A stretch of 64,000 nucleotides of DNA from CALXOD01 sp964402715 (GTDB taxonomy: Bacteria > Verrucomicrobiota > Lentisphaeria > Victivallales > Victivallaceae): positions 1-64,000 of the forward strand of contig CAYODJ010000007.1 of NCBI GenBank assembly GCA_964402715.1, in the 5' to 3' direction. The position numbers were made by a program, and so were the translations under genes. Each line of letters starts with the position of its first letter. Positions within the stretch are counted from its first letter, which is position 1. Of the stretch, positions 16,082 through 23,679 are shown one piece after another. The notes under the pieces are model-generated. The model searched no databases and was not told the DNA's origin. It saw nothing but the letters and a program-made list of their open reading frames with translations.

Positions 16082-17374
16082 ATGGCAGTCGTCAATGTGG
16101 TGAAATGGGATGCCGCGCCGGGGGTGCTAGCGTGGAAATTTCCGAGTCAGGAGCTTTCGACATGGACGCAGCTGATCGTCTCGGAGTCGCAGGAGGCGAT
16201 TCTGCTGAAGGAGGGCAGAATCGCCGGACCGTTCGGCAGCGGGAGGCATGTGCTGAGCACCGCCAACTATCCGGTGCTGACCAGTGTCCTGAAGCTCGCC
16301 ACCGGCAGCACCCCGTTCACGGCCGAAGTCTGGTTTCTTCAGAAAGCATTCAAACTGGACGTGAAATGGGGAACCAGCGACGCCATGCAGCTCGAAGATC
16401 CGCAGTATCACATCATGCTCCCGGTACGTGCGTTCGGCCAGTACGGCATCGTGGTGGAGGATTCCGCGAAGTTTCTGCTGAAGCTGGTCGGGACACTTCC
16501 CGCTTTCGTGGAGCGGACTCTGGTCGGTTATTTCAGGGGGATCATCGTCACCAGCGTCAAGGACATGATCGCCAAATATCTGGTTGAGAAGCAGGTGTCG
16601 ATCCTTCAAATCTCCGCGCATCTGAACGAAATTTCCTCTTCGCTCGAAGAGCGGATCAGCGGAGAGCTGGCCGAATACGGCATCAGGATCGTCAGCTTCA
16701 ACGTCAACTCCGTCTCCACCGACGACCGCGACCCCGCCGTCCGGAAGCTCAAGGAGGCGCTGGCCGCCAAGGCGGAGATGGACATCATGGGGTACAGCTA
16801 CCAGCAGAAGCGCGCTTTCGACACCATGGAGACGGCGGCCGGCAACAGCGGCGGCGGATCCGGAGTCATGAATGCCGGAATCGGTCTCGGCATGGGCGTC
16901 GGGCTCGGTGCGCCGATGAGCAACATGATGAGCATGATCGGGCGGAATCTGCAACCTGCCTCTCCGGCGGTGCGCTGCCCCGGCTGCGGACGGACGGCAC
17001 CGGCCGACTCGGCGTTCTGTCCGGGGTGCGGCGCGTGCTTCGAACAGCCTGAGCAGCCGCAGGGAGGAGGGATGATCGAGTGCGACAAGTGCGGCACCAG
17101 GAGTCCGAAAGGCACTAAGTTCTGCCCGAACTGCGGAGATGTTTTCTTCTGTTGCCCGGAGTGCGGTTGCGACAATCCGGAGGACGCGGCGCTGTGCCGG
17201 TCATGCGGCAAGCCTCTGCCACTGAAATGTCCCGAATGCGGCGCTCGTCAGCAGGGGAAGGTCAAGTTCTGCGGAACGTGCGGCGCCAAACTGCAGAAGG
17301 ATTGTTCGAACTGCGGAGCGCCGCAGACTTCCGGCGTCAAGTTCTGTCCGGCATGCGGCACCAAACTGAATTAA
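16082..17374 (+). CDS. SPFH-domain protein with five C-terminal zinc ribbons (YdjI-like)
   Basis: A 430-residue protein. Residues 1 to about 250 form an SPFH/band-7 type domain (starts AVVNVVKWD, then PGVLAWKFPSQELSTWTQL), a Gly/Met-rich linker follows, and from about residue 298 there are five CxxCG...CxxCG zinc ribbons in series (CPGCG/CPGCG, CDKCG/CPNCG, CPECG/CRSCG, CPECG/CGTCG, CSNCG/CPACG). This resembles the 'virion core protein'-annotated family that includes B. subtilis YdjI, linked to membrane stress with PspA. ATG 16082 has GGAGA/AGGAA upstream; the open frame before it is not family-like. It heads a run of zinc-ribbon and membrane genes reaching 19586. Confidence 0.85.
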   Translation: MAVVNVVKWDAAPGVLAWKFPSQELSTWTQLIVSESQEAILLKEGRIAGPFGSGRHVLSTANYPVLTSVLKLATGSTPFTAEVWFLQKAFKLDVKWGTSDAMQLEDPQYHIMLPVRAFGQYGIVVEDSAKFLLKLVGTLPAFVERTLVGYFRGIIVTSVKDMIAKYLVEKQVSILQISAHLNEISSSLEERISGELAEYGIRIVSFNVNSVSTDDRDPAVRKLKEALAAKAEMDIMGYSYQQKRAFDTMETAAGNSGGGSGVMNAGIGLGMGVGLGAPMSNMMSMIGRNLQPASPAVRCPGCGRTAPADSAFCPGCGACFEQPEQPQGGGMIECDKCGTRSPKGTKFCPNCGDVFFCCPECGCDNPEDAALCRSCGKPLPLKCPECGARQQGKVKFCGTCGAKLQKDCSNCGAPQTSGVKFCPACGTKLN

Positions 17375-17384
17375 GGAGACGACC

Positions 17385-18089
17385 ATGTTCAAATCACCGA
17401 GAACCGCCCTGCTGATTCCGGGAGTCCTCTGCATCGGAATCACTCTGTTCGCCGGAACGCTTCTCGTGCGGCCGGAACTGAGGAACACGGCCTACTGGTA
17501 CACGGCAGGTGCGCTGATGGCGGCCGAAGCCATGGTTTTTCTTGCGTTCATGGATGTCGGCGGCGGCCACCGCGACCGCGCCATGCCGTTCCGCATAGGG
17601 AACGTGCTGGTCGCCGTGCTGTACCTCGTTTTCACTTTCGTGATGATCATCCCGTACGCGGCCGAAGCTTCGACGAACGCAATCTGCCTGCTGCAGCTCG
17701 CCGGTCTCTTCACGGCGCTGACGCTGCATGTTCTCTTTCTGCTGGCTCACCGTGCGGTGTCAGATCAGGCACGGAGGGCTGCTGCGGAACGGGCGGATGT
17801 CGTGAACTTCAAAGTGGAGATCGAATCATTCAAGACGGAGCACGAGAATCTGCTACTTAAGACACCGGAGCTTCGGGAGGAGATGCGTGAGCTTTCCGAG
17901 GCGGTGCGTTTCGCGTCCGAAAGCATCCCCGGTTCCGAAACGGCCGATTCGCGGATACACGACGCGATCGGAAGACTGAAGAAATGTGCGCAAACCGATG
18001 ATGCCGACATGAGGGTGCTCTCCGTCATCATTCAGGAACTCCTGGTTCTTTTCCGGAAACGACAGATTCTGATTCGTGGGCTCCGATAG
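17385..18089 (+). CDS. four-helix membrane protein with cytoplasmic coiled coil, unknown
   Basis: A 234-residue protein not assignable to a family. Membrane segments lie near residues 8-28, 38-57, 70-93 and 101-122, followed by an Arg/Ala-rich start of a helical domain with heptad character (residues 125-200, e.g. VNFKVEIESFKTEHENLLL). It begins 10 bases after the SPFH/zinc-ribbon gene, with GGAG upstream, so it is surely in the same operon. The architecture of membrane anchor plus coiled coil would suit a partner for an oligomeric SPFH scaffold, but that is inference. Confidence 0.75.
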   Translation: MFKSPRTALLIPGVLCIGITLFAGTLLVRPELRNTAYWYTAGALMAAEAMVFLAFMDVGGGHRDRAMPFRIGNVLVAVLYLVFTFVMIIPYAAEASTNAICLLQLAGLFTALTLHVLFLLAHRAVSDQARRAAAERADVVNFKVEIESFKTEHENLLLKTPELREEMRELSEAVRFASESIPGSETADSRIHDAIGRLKKCAQTDDADMRVLSVIIQELLVLFRKRQILIRGLR

Positions 18090-18139
18090 GAACATCGTCC
18101 CGATTTCATCAGCAAATCAAAAGAGGAGAAAAAGAGAAA

Positions 18140-18484
18140 ATGAATTGTCCCTATTGTGACAATCCACTGCCGCTTCAGGCGGCCCAGTGCCCCAGCTGCG
18201 GCGCAACGGTTCCGCAGACGGCGGGTCAGGCGGGTGCATCTTCGCCGGTGACGCGGCAGAAGTCCCCGTGGCTGGCCTCGGTGCTCTCTCTGTTTCTATT
18301 CGCTGGATGCGGACAGATATACAACAGACAGGTCGGTAAGGGAATTCTCCTGATCATCCTCTGCATCATATGCTGGAGCGAAGATCTCGGTTTCATCCTA
18401 CAGATCGTCGGCGGCATCGACGCCTACAGGATCGCCGCGAAGATCAACGGCGGGCGGCAGGTGGGCAAATGGGAGTGGTTCTAG
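18140..18484 (+). CDS. zinc-ribbon plus TM2-like small membrane protein
   Basis: A 114-residue protein. The N-terminal ribbon is CPYCDNPLPLQAAQCPSCG (residues 3-21). After a Thr/Ser/Gln linker comes a TM2-like hydrophobic hairpin (SPWLASVLSLFLFAGCGQIY, then GKGILLIILCIICW and a final GGIDAYRIA). The phrase GCGQIYNRQVGKG is typical of small membrane proteins with zinc-ribbon N-termini. AGGAG lies upstream of the ATG. A broken copy of its 5' end follows at 18606. It probably belongs to the operon starting at 16082. Confidence 0.82.
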   Translation: MNCPYCDNPLPLQAAQCPSCGATVPQTAGQAGASSPVTRQKSPWLASVLSLFLFAGCGQIYNRQVGKGILLIILCIICWSEDLGFILQIVGGIDAYRIAAKINGGRQVGKWEWF

Positions 18485-18605
18485 CTCCCTGCGTCCGGGA
18501 ATAAATGCGCCGGATGAGTCAGCGGGATTATCGGTGCCGGAAACTGGAGCTGATGATCGGGAATAACCTGACAGAAAGTACTTCAATGACTAAAGTCAAG
18601 GGGAT

Positions 18606-18707
18606 ATGAAAAAAAGGTAGTGCCCCTATTGCAACAATCCACTGCCGCTTCAGGCGATCAAGTTCCCCAGCTGCGGCGGTGCTATAGGAGTTGCTGTATC
18701 GGCTTGA
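18606..18707 (+). pseudogene. decayed duplicate of the preceding zinc-ribbon gene's 5' end
   Basis: ATG-AAA-AAA-AGG-TAG is followed in phase by codons for CPYCNNPLPLQAIKFPSCGG and a TGA at 18705. The stretch from about 18620 to 18681 is nearly identical at base level to 18149-18210 of the neighbour gene. The copy has a stop in place of an N-terminal codon, has lost a zinc cysteine (CPSC became FPSC) and lacks the membrane part. Confidence 0.75.
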
Positions 18708-18769
18708 CAGATGAGCTGCAGGTGTTATCCCTGAAGGGCGAAAACCAAACAATAAGGAGTGTTTTGGCG

Positions 18770-19207
18770 ATGTTATGTAAGAATTGCGGGAATCAATTGG
18801 CGGGGGATGTGCGTGTCTGCCCCAAATGCGGCGTTGAGATCGGGGGGGGGGGGGGGACGACCTCCTCCGCAGGAAAATCCCCGTCGCCGTCGACGGATGA
18901 TTCGGGTTCGCTGGTGAGTCGGGTCACCGGTTTGCTAAAGCCGGCTGTCGTCCTGCCCCGGACGGCCGAAATCGAGGCTCTCGCTGCGGGGCCGGCAAAG
19001 AGTCTGAAGGTTTATATATTGCTGGCGCTCTTCCTCGGGAATTTGGGAGCTCATAGTTTCTATGCCGGATACCGTCGGAGAGCACTGACGGCGCTGATGT
19101 GTGCAATTCCTCCATGCTGCTGTCTGCTCACGATTTTCCCGGCAGTGGGGGCGATCCAGGATATGATTCACACAAGATGCGATGCGGCCGGGCGTCCCAT
19201 GATATGA
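18770..19207 (+). CDS. zinc-ribbon TM2-domain protein with a poly-G tract
   Basis: A 145-residue protein. An N-terminal zinc ribbon (CKNCGNQLAGDVRVCPKCG, residues 3-21) is followed by a Gly stretch encoded by 15 consecutive G bases, a Ser/Thr-rich linker and a C-terminal TM2 domain: KSLKVYILLALFLGNLGAHS, then FYAGYRRRALTALM and a second helix ending CCCLLTIFPAVGAI. ATG 18770 is preceded by AAGGAG at about 10 bases. Its stop is one base from the ATG of the DUF2752 gene. Gain or loss of one G in the tract would truncate the protein before the TM2 domain. Confidence 0.82.
   Translation: MLCKNCGNQLAGDVRVCPKCGVEIGGGGGTTSSAGKSPSPSTDDSGSLVSRVTGLLKPAVVLPRTAEIEALAAGPAKSLKVYILLALFLGNLGAHSFYAGYRRRALTALMCAIPPCCCLLTIFPAVGAIQDMIHTRCDAAGRPMI
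18842..18856 (+). repeat. homopolymer of 15 G bases inside a coding region
   Basis: Fifteen consecutive G residues encode five Gly codons between the zinc ribbon and TM2 domain of the protein starting at 18770. Such tracts are slippage-prone and also prone to sequencing error. Confidence 0.95.
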
Positions 19208-19208
19208 G

Positions 19209-19586
19209 ATGAGGAGAGGCCTTAATTCTGCAACATGCGCGATCGTGGCCGTTCCGGCCATCGTCGCGCTTTATTTGCTGTACAGGGAGGGACCGCAGGG
19301 AGTGTGGTGGTTTCCGCCCTGCATTTTTCACCGCATAACTCACTGGTACTGTCCGGGGTGCGGCTCGACCCGTGCGGTGTACAGGCTGCTGCATGGCGAT
19401 CTTCGCGGATGTCTTACTGCCAATGTGCTGCTGTTTCCCGGTGTTCTGCTGACCTTATGTCTGGCGACAAGAAGAAATGTCACATTGACCGGCAGGGAAT
19501 ATTTCGGCGTCATAGCGCTCTACTCGTTTTACTGGATTGTCCGGAATCTGCCGATTGAGCCTTTTACTTTTCTGATGCCGCGGTAA
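19209..19586 (+). CDS. DUF2752 membrane protein
   Basis: A 125-residue protein with the DUF2752 signature: CPGCGSTRAVYRLLHGDLRG followed by a hydrophobic helix (NVLLFPGVLLTLCLA), an N-terminal helix (ATCAIVAVPAIVALYLLY) and a third near residues 98-112. The family is a small membrane protein of unknown function that often sits beside TM2 and zinc-ribbon proteins, as here. The ATG is one base after the stop of the TM2 gene, implying coupling. Codon use is slightly less GC-rich than in the flanking operons. Confidence 0.85.
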   Translation: MRRGLNSATCAIVAVPAIVALYLLYREGPQGVWWFPPCIFHRITHWYCPGCGSTRAVYRLLHGDLRGCLTANVLLFPGVLLTLCLATRRNVTLTGREYFGVIALYSFYWIVRNLPIEPFTFLMPR

Positions 19587-20166
19587 TCCTGGGTGCTGTT
19601 CCGAATCATACGCAGGGAAGTTGCGCCTGAACAATTCATCCGGCCGCAGGTGTTCGTCATAAGGTTCGGGACGACGGCGGATTCTCCATAACAAGATATT
19701 TTTTCACTGTCATCCCACAGGGTTGAAAAACAGCCTTTTTGCGCCACTACATTGAGCTTACTTCTCTGATTCTTGCAGAACACCATTTCCCGATTTTTTC
19801 TTTCATTGAGTTTGTTCAAGTCGGAGCAAATCCCGGCAGGAAGCCCGTTCCGGAGCTGTGCTTGCACCGACAGGATGGATGCTGTCCCGCAGCATCGCAG
19901 GAAGCTTCCGCCATGTAGATGGCGATGTGCTCATCCCATGGGACGGCTGTGAAGTGAAATAATGCTCAATATCCATATCTTCGTCACAAGGAACTGCCGT
20001 CAGTTCGGACGGCATCAGGGTAAAACCGTCTGCGGCGCCGGATCCGCGGCGCCGCGCACATTCCCACCGCGACGGAGCGACGGGACGGCGGGGCGTTCCT
20101 CCGGAGGCTTCGCGCGGCAGCGCCGTCTCCCGGCCGGACGGATTTCATGATTTTCAGCGGGAAAAA
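19587..20166. other. AT-richer stretch with no recognisable gene
   Basis: About 580 bases between the DUF2752 gene and the tRNA-Val promoter. From about 19690 to 19830 it is visibly poorer in G+C than the rest of the window. Short frames exist on the minus strand (19529-19867 and 19803-20015), but they match no family I know and have no ribosome-binding sites. A small GGGTTG/CAGCCT hairpin with T residues at 19720-19740 might end the preceding operon. It could be a decayed insertion or an acquired fragment. Confidence 0.5.
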
Positions 20167-20195
20167 TTGCATTTATGCCGCCAAAGGACTATATT
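20167..20195 (+). promoter_or_regulatory. promoter of tRNA-Val
   Basis: TTGCAT (20167-20172), a 17-base spacer and TATATT (20190-20195), about 20 bases before the tRNA. Confidence 0.65.
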
Positions 20196-20215
20196 CCGTG
20201 TCGGCGGTGCGTCGG

Positions 20216-20289
20216 GGGCGATTAGCTCAGTCGGCTAGAGCGTCACGTTTACACCGTGAATGTCGGCGGTTCGAGTCCGTCATCGCCCA
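20216..20289 (+). tRNA. tRNA-Val (anticodon TAC), CCA not encoded
   Basis: A 74-base cloverleaf. Acceptor GGGCGAT pairs with ATCGCCC, discriminator A at 20289. The anticodon stem TCACG/CGTGA closes the loop TTTACAC, giving anticodon TAC for GUA/GUN Val codons. The T arm contains GGTTCGAGTCC. The bases after the discriminator are TGA, so CCA must be added after transcription, unlike tRNA-Arg here. Confidence 0.95.
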
Positions 20290-20412
20290 TGATCCCGGCC
20301 GCGGGCGCCGCAGACGATTTCCGGGAGCCCGTTCCGTCTCTCCCTCCGCCTCCCGGCATGCCGCTCTGAACCATGCCGTGATGCGGAACGGTGCGGCCGG
20401 AACGGGCGGCGT

Positions 20413-20440
20413 TTGCATTTTTCAAACGACACGGTATATT
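20413..20440 (+). promoter_or_regulatory. promoter of aqpZ
   Basis: TTGCAT (20413-20418), a 16-base spacer and TATATT (20435-20440). The leader to the aqpZ ATG is unusually long, about 218 bases. Confidence 0.6.
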
Positions 20441-20442
20441 CT

Positions 20443-20491
20443 CCCGCCGGAGCGTCAATGTGGTTTTGACGGCAATCTTTAAACCGGCGGG
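20443..20491 (+). promoter_or_regulatory. nested inverted repeats at the aqpZ transcription start (operator or leader structure)
   Basis: An outer perfect 8-bp pair CCCGCCGG (20443-20450) / CCGGCGGG (20484-20491) encloses an inner perfect 6-bp pair CGTCAA (20453-20458) / TTGACG (20466-20471). It begins 3 bases after the -10 box, where a repressor site or a 5' RNA structure would lie. The function is not known. Confidence 0.5.
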
Positions 20492-20664
20492 ACGCCGGAT
20501 GCGGCGCGACAGGACTCGGTCGGATTCCGTCTCACGGGCTTCGGTTCCCCTGCGGCGGTTTCCGCGCGGGATCGGAGAGTTCCGGAGACGAGTGGAATGC
20601 TCCGCCGGTGGTCGGAGAGCGCCGGGTCGGTCGTCCCGCTAAGACAAAAAGGAAGGGTTTCATC

Positions 20665-21366
<702 letters not shown>

Positions 21367-21391
21367 TTCGGTTTTTTCAACGCAGCCTCGA

Positions 21392-21425
21392 AATCCGGAT
21401 CTGTGAAAACGGATCCGGATTTTTT
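21392..21425 (+). terminator. Rho-independent terminator of aqpZ
   Basis: A 10-bp perfect stem AATCCGGATC (21392-21401) / GATCCGGATT (21412-21421) with a 10-base loop, followed by T residues to 21425. Confidence 0.85.
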
Positions 21426-21533
21426 CACGCCGTGAAACCGTTCTCCGCGCCGATTTCGTGAGTGGGGGCGGCGCCGTGCACGGACGGGGAGGGCTGATTC
21501 TCACGCCGGGCCGACCTGCGGTCCGCGCTCCGG

Positions 21534-22490
21534 CTAAAGATCTCTAAACAGATCGCCCTGCTCCGGCTCCGGAGTCCGCGCCGGCTCCGGTCCGGGGCTG
21601 TCGAACAGCGGCAGCTCGTCCTCGTCGGAGCCGCCGCATCGATGAAGATCTTTCAACTGGCGCAGGAGACCGTGAAGTTCCATGCGTCTGCAGATTTCAA
21701 TGACTTTCTTCCAGTCCGGCGTCCGGCGTCCGCAGACGGCCGAGACCGGCGACAGGCGCGCCGGCAGATCCGTCCGCAGCCGGATCAGCCGCCGGTTGCG
21801 CGCCAGGACATCGGCGGATTTCAGCAGCTGCTCCCGCAGGCGGGGATTGGCGATTTTTTCCGGGTGCTCCAGGAGATCGTCGACCGAGCCCAGCCGCAGC
21901 CATTCCGCCGCGGTCTTCGCGCCGACCCCTTTCACTCCCGCTATGTTGTCGGACGCGTCCCCCAGCAGCGACAGGTAATCGACGATGGCCGACGGCGGGA
22001 CGGAGAATTTCTTCATCACTCCGGCTTCGTCGCGGATTTCCCAGCCGGAGCCGTCCCTGCCCGGCAGCAGGATGGAGACGCGCCGATCAACAAGCTGGGA
22101 CAGATCCTTGTCGGAGCTGACGATGCGCACCGGCTCGACCGCAGCCAGCGCCAGGGCGGCGATCAGGTCGTCGGCTTCGTATTCCGGTTCCTCCAGAATC
22201 GGCCATCCGAAAGCCGCCGACAACTCTCTCAGCACGGGAATCTGCCGCTTCAGATCGTCCGGCATATGCGGACGGTTGCCCTTGTACTCCGGGCACAGCT
22301 TCAGCCTGAATTGCACTTTGCCGCAGTCGAAGACCATCGCGCCCAGCGGGTCGCGGAAATCGTGATCCAGTTTCAGAAGCAGTTTGGTGAACGGCAGCAG
22401 CGCGTTGGTCGGCTCGCCTCTGGAATTGCTCAGGCTGCGCACCGCGTGGTAACTGCGGAAAATCTGGGAATACGCGTCGATCAGGATCAT
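21534..22490 (-). CDS. stand-alone 5'-3' exonuclease / flap endonuclease
   Basis: A 318-residue homologue of the N-terminal exonuclease domain of DNA polymerase I. Visible motifs are LIDAYSQIFRSYHA, the conserved acidic EEPEYEADDLIAALA, SSDKDLSQLV, and the helix-3-turn-helix region SLLGDASDNIAGVKGVGAKT. Such proteins process 5' flaps during Okazaki-fragment maturation and repair. The last residues, EQGDLFRDL after a Pro/Glu-rich tail, match the QxxLF pattern of sliding-clamp-binding peptides; that is inference. CAGGAG precedes the ATG. It lies about 200 bases downstream of truA on the same strand. Confidence 0.9.
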   Translation of the reverse strand: MILIDAYSQIFRSYHAVRSLSNSRGEPTNALLPFTKLLLKLDHDFRDPLGAMVFDCGKVQFRLKLCPEYKGNRPHMPDDLKRQIPVLRELSAAFGWPILEEPEYEADDLIAALALAAVEPVRIVSSDKDLSQLVDRRVSILLPGRDGSGWEIRDEAGVMKKFSVPPSAIVDYLSLLGDASDNIAGVKGVGAKTAAEWLRLGSVDDLLEHPEKIANPRLREQLLKSADVLARNRRLIRLRTDLPARLSPVSAVCGRRTPDWKKVIEICRRMELHGLLRQLKDLHRCGGSDEDELPLFDSPGPEPARTPEPEQGDLFRDL

Positions 22491-22690
22491 GGGAATCTCC
22501 TGTTTTCAGACGGACGGCCGCCTCGGTCCTTTCTTCTGTCCTCCGCCGGTCACCGGCACCGCGTCATGAAGCGTCCGTGACGGCACGGATCCGGAACGCC
22601 CGGTCATACCACAGCGCCGGCTTTTCCGCTTTGAATGCCGCCGCCGCGCCGTTCCCCGTCGTTCCGTCCGTTCCCCGGAAGCCCGGCGCG

Positions 22691-23515
22691 CTATCGGAAG
22701 AACGGCACATGTTCCAGCCGGAACCGGCGCATCTCCTCCCCGTCGTAAAACACCCTGTCCAGAAACAGTCCGTGAGGCGGCGCCGTGTCGGGCGCGGCGG
22801 CACGGTCCCCGGCGGCGAGGATCGCGTCGATCCCGTCCGGCGGAATCGCTCCGGCTCCCGCAGCCTCGATCGCGCCGACCATGCAGCGGATCATCTTGTA
22901 CAGAAAGCCGTTTCCGACGAAAGTCATGCAGACATAGCTGCCGAAACAGTCCTGATCAATCCGGTATATCGTGCGGACCGCGTCCTCGATTCTGCCGCGC
23001 TCCACCACGAAACTGGAGAAATCGTGCGTTCCGACCAGACGCCGGGACGCCTCGTGCATCAGATCCGGACGGATTGCGCGGCGCGGGCGCCAGCTGTACC
23101 TGGAGGAGAACGGGGAGTCGCCTCCGAGGTTCAGCACATAGGTGTACGCCTTCCCCAGCGCGTCATGGCGGGCGTGAAACGCCAGCGGCACCTCCCGGAT
23201 CGAAACGACGCGCACGTCGGACGGCATCAGGCGGTTCAGCGCGGAGCGGACTTTCTCCATCGGTATGGCCGGCCGCTCCGGAGCCAGGAATGACGCCGCG
23301 AATCCCAGCGCGTGCACTCCGGCGTCCGTCCGGCTGCTGCCGATGACATGGATGCGGACGCCGCCGTACAGGCGGGACAATGTCCGCTGAAGCACATCCT
23401 GCACCGTCGGCCTGCGCGGCTGAATCTGCCAGCCGCCGTATCCGGAGCCGTCAAAGCAGATTTCCAGCAGAAACCGGTGCGCCGGAGGGTAGGTGGTCGA
23501 TTCGATCGATGTCAT
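22691..23515 (-). CDS. truA: tRNA pseudouridine(38-40) synthase TruA
   Basis: A 274-residue enzyme that isomerises uridines 38-40 in the anticodon stem of many tRNAs. The catalytic-Asp motif SSRTDAGVHALGFAAS is intact; FDGSGYGGWQIQP near the N-terminus, FHARHDALGKAYTY, and the C-terminal FVGNGFLYKMIRCMVGAI confirm the family. The length is typical. The start at 23515 has little ribosome-binding signal, but the protein begins as expected. A good promoter lies about 100 bases upstream. Confidence 0.95.
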   Translation of the reverse strand: MTSIESTTYPPAHRFLLEICFDGSGYGGWQIQPRRPTVQDVLQRTLSRLYGGVRIHVIGSSRTDAGVHALGFAASFLAPERPAIPMEKVRSALNRLMPSDVRVVSIREVPLAFHARHDALGKAYTYVLNLGGDSPFSSRYSWRPRRAIRPDLMHEASRRLVGTHDFSSFVVERGRIEDAVRTIYRIDQDCFGSYVCMTFVGNGFLYKMIRCMVGAIEAAGAGAIPPDGIDAILAAGDRAAAPDTAPPHGLFLDRVFYDGEEMRRFRLEHVPFFR

Positions 23516-23615
23516 AGCTTGTGTCCGGCCGGGATGAATCCTTCATGGGCGCGGCGGGGCGACCCGTCCGGGATCCTCCCCCGCGGTGTCGCGGAAACAA
23601 TCCCGCAGCGGGGGG

Positions 23616-23644
23616 AAGATACATCCGGAGCACGCTTCCGTCAA
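23616..23644 (-). promoter_or_regulatory. promoter of truA
   Basis: On the minus strand TTGACG (23639-23644), a 17-base spacer and TATCTT (23616-23621). It lies just downstream of the hemW stop codon. Confidence 0.65.
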
Positions 23645-23679
23645 GCCGCGGACGCGGCCGCGCGGCGGGAAATTCAACG

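Noticed and set aside
19529..20015. Minus-strand frames in the AT-richer gap as transposase remnants
   Set aside because: No transposase motif, terminal inverted repeat or target duplication could be recognised; kept only as an unexplained region.
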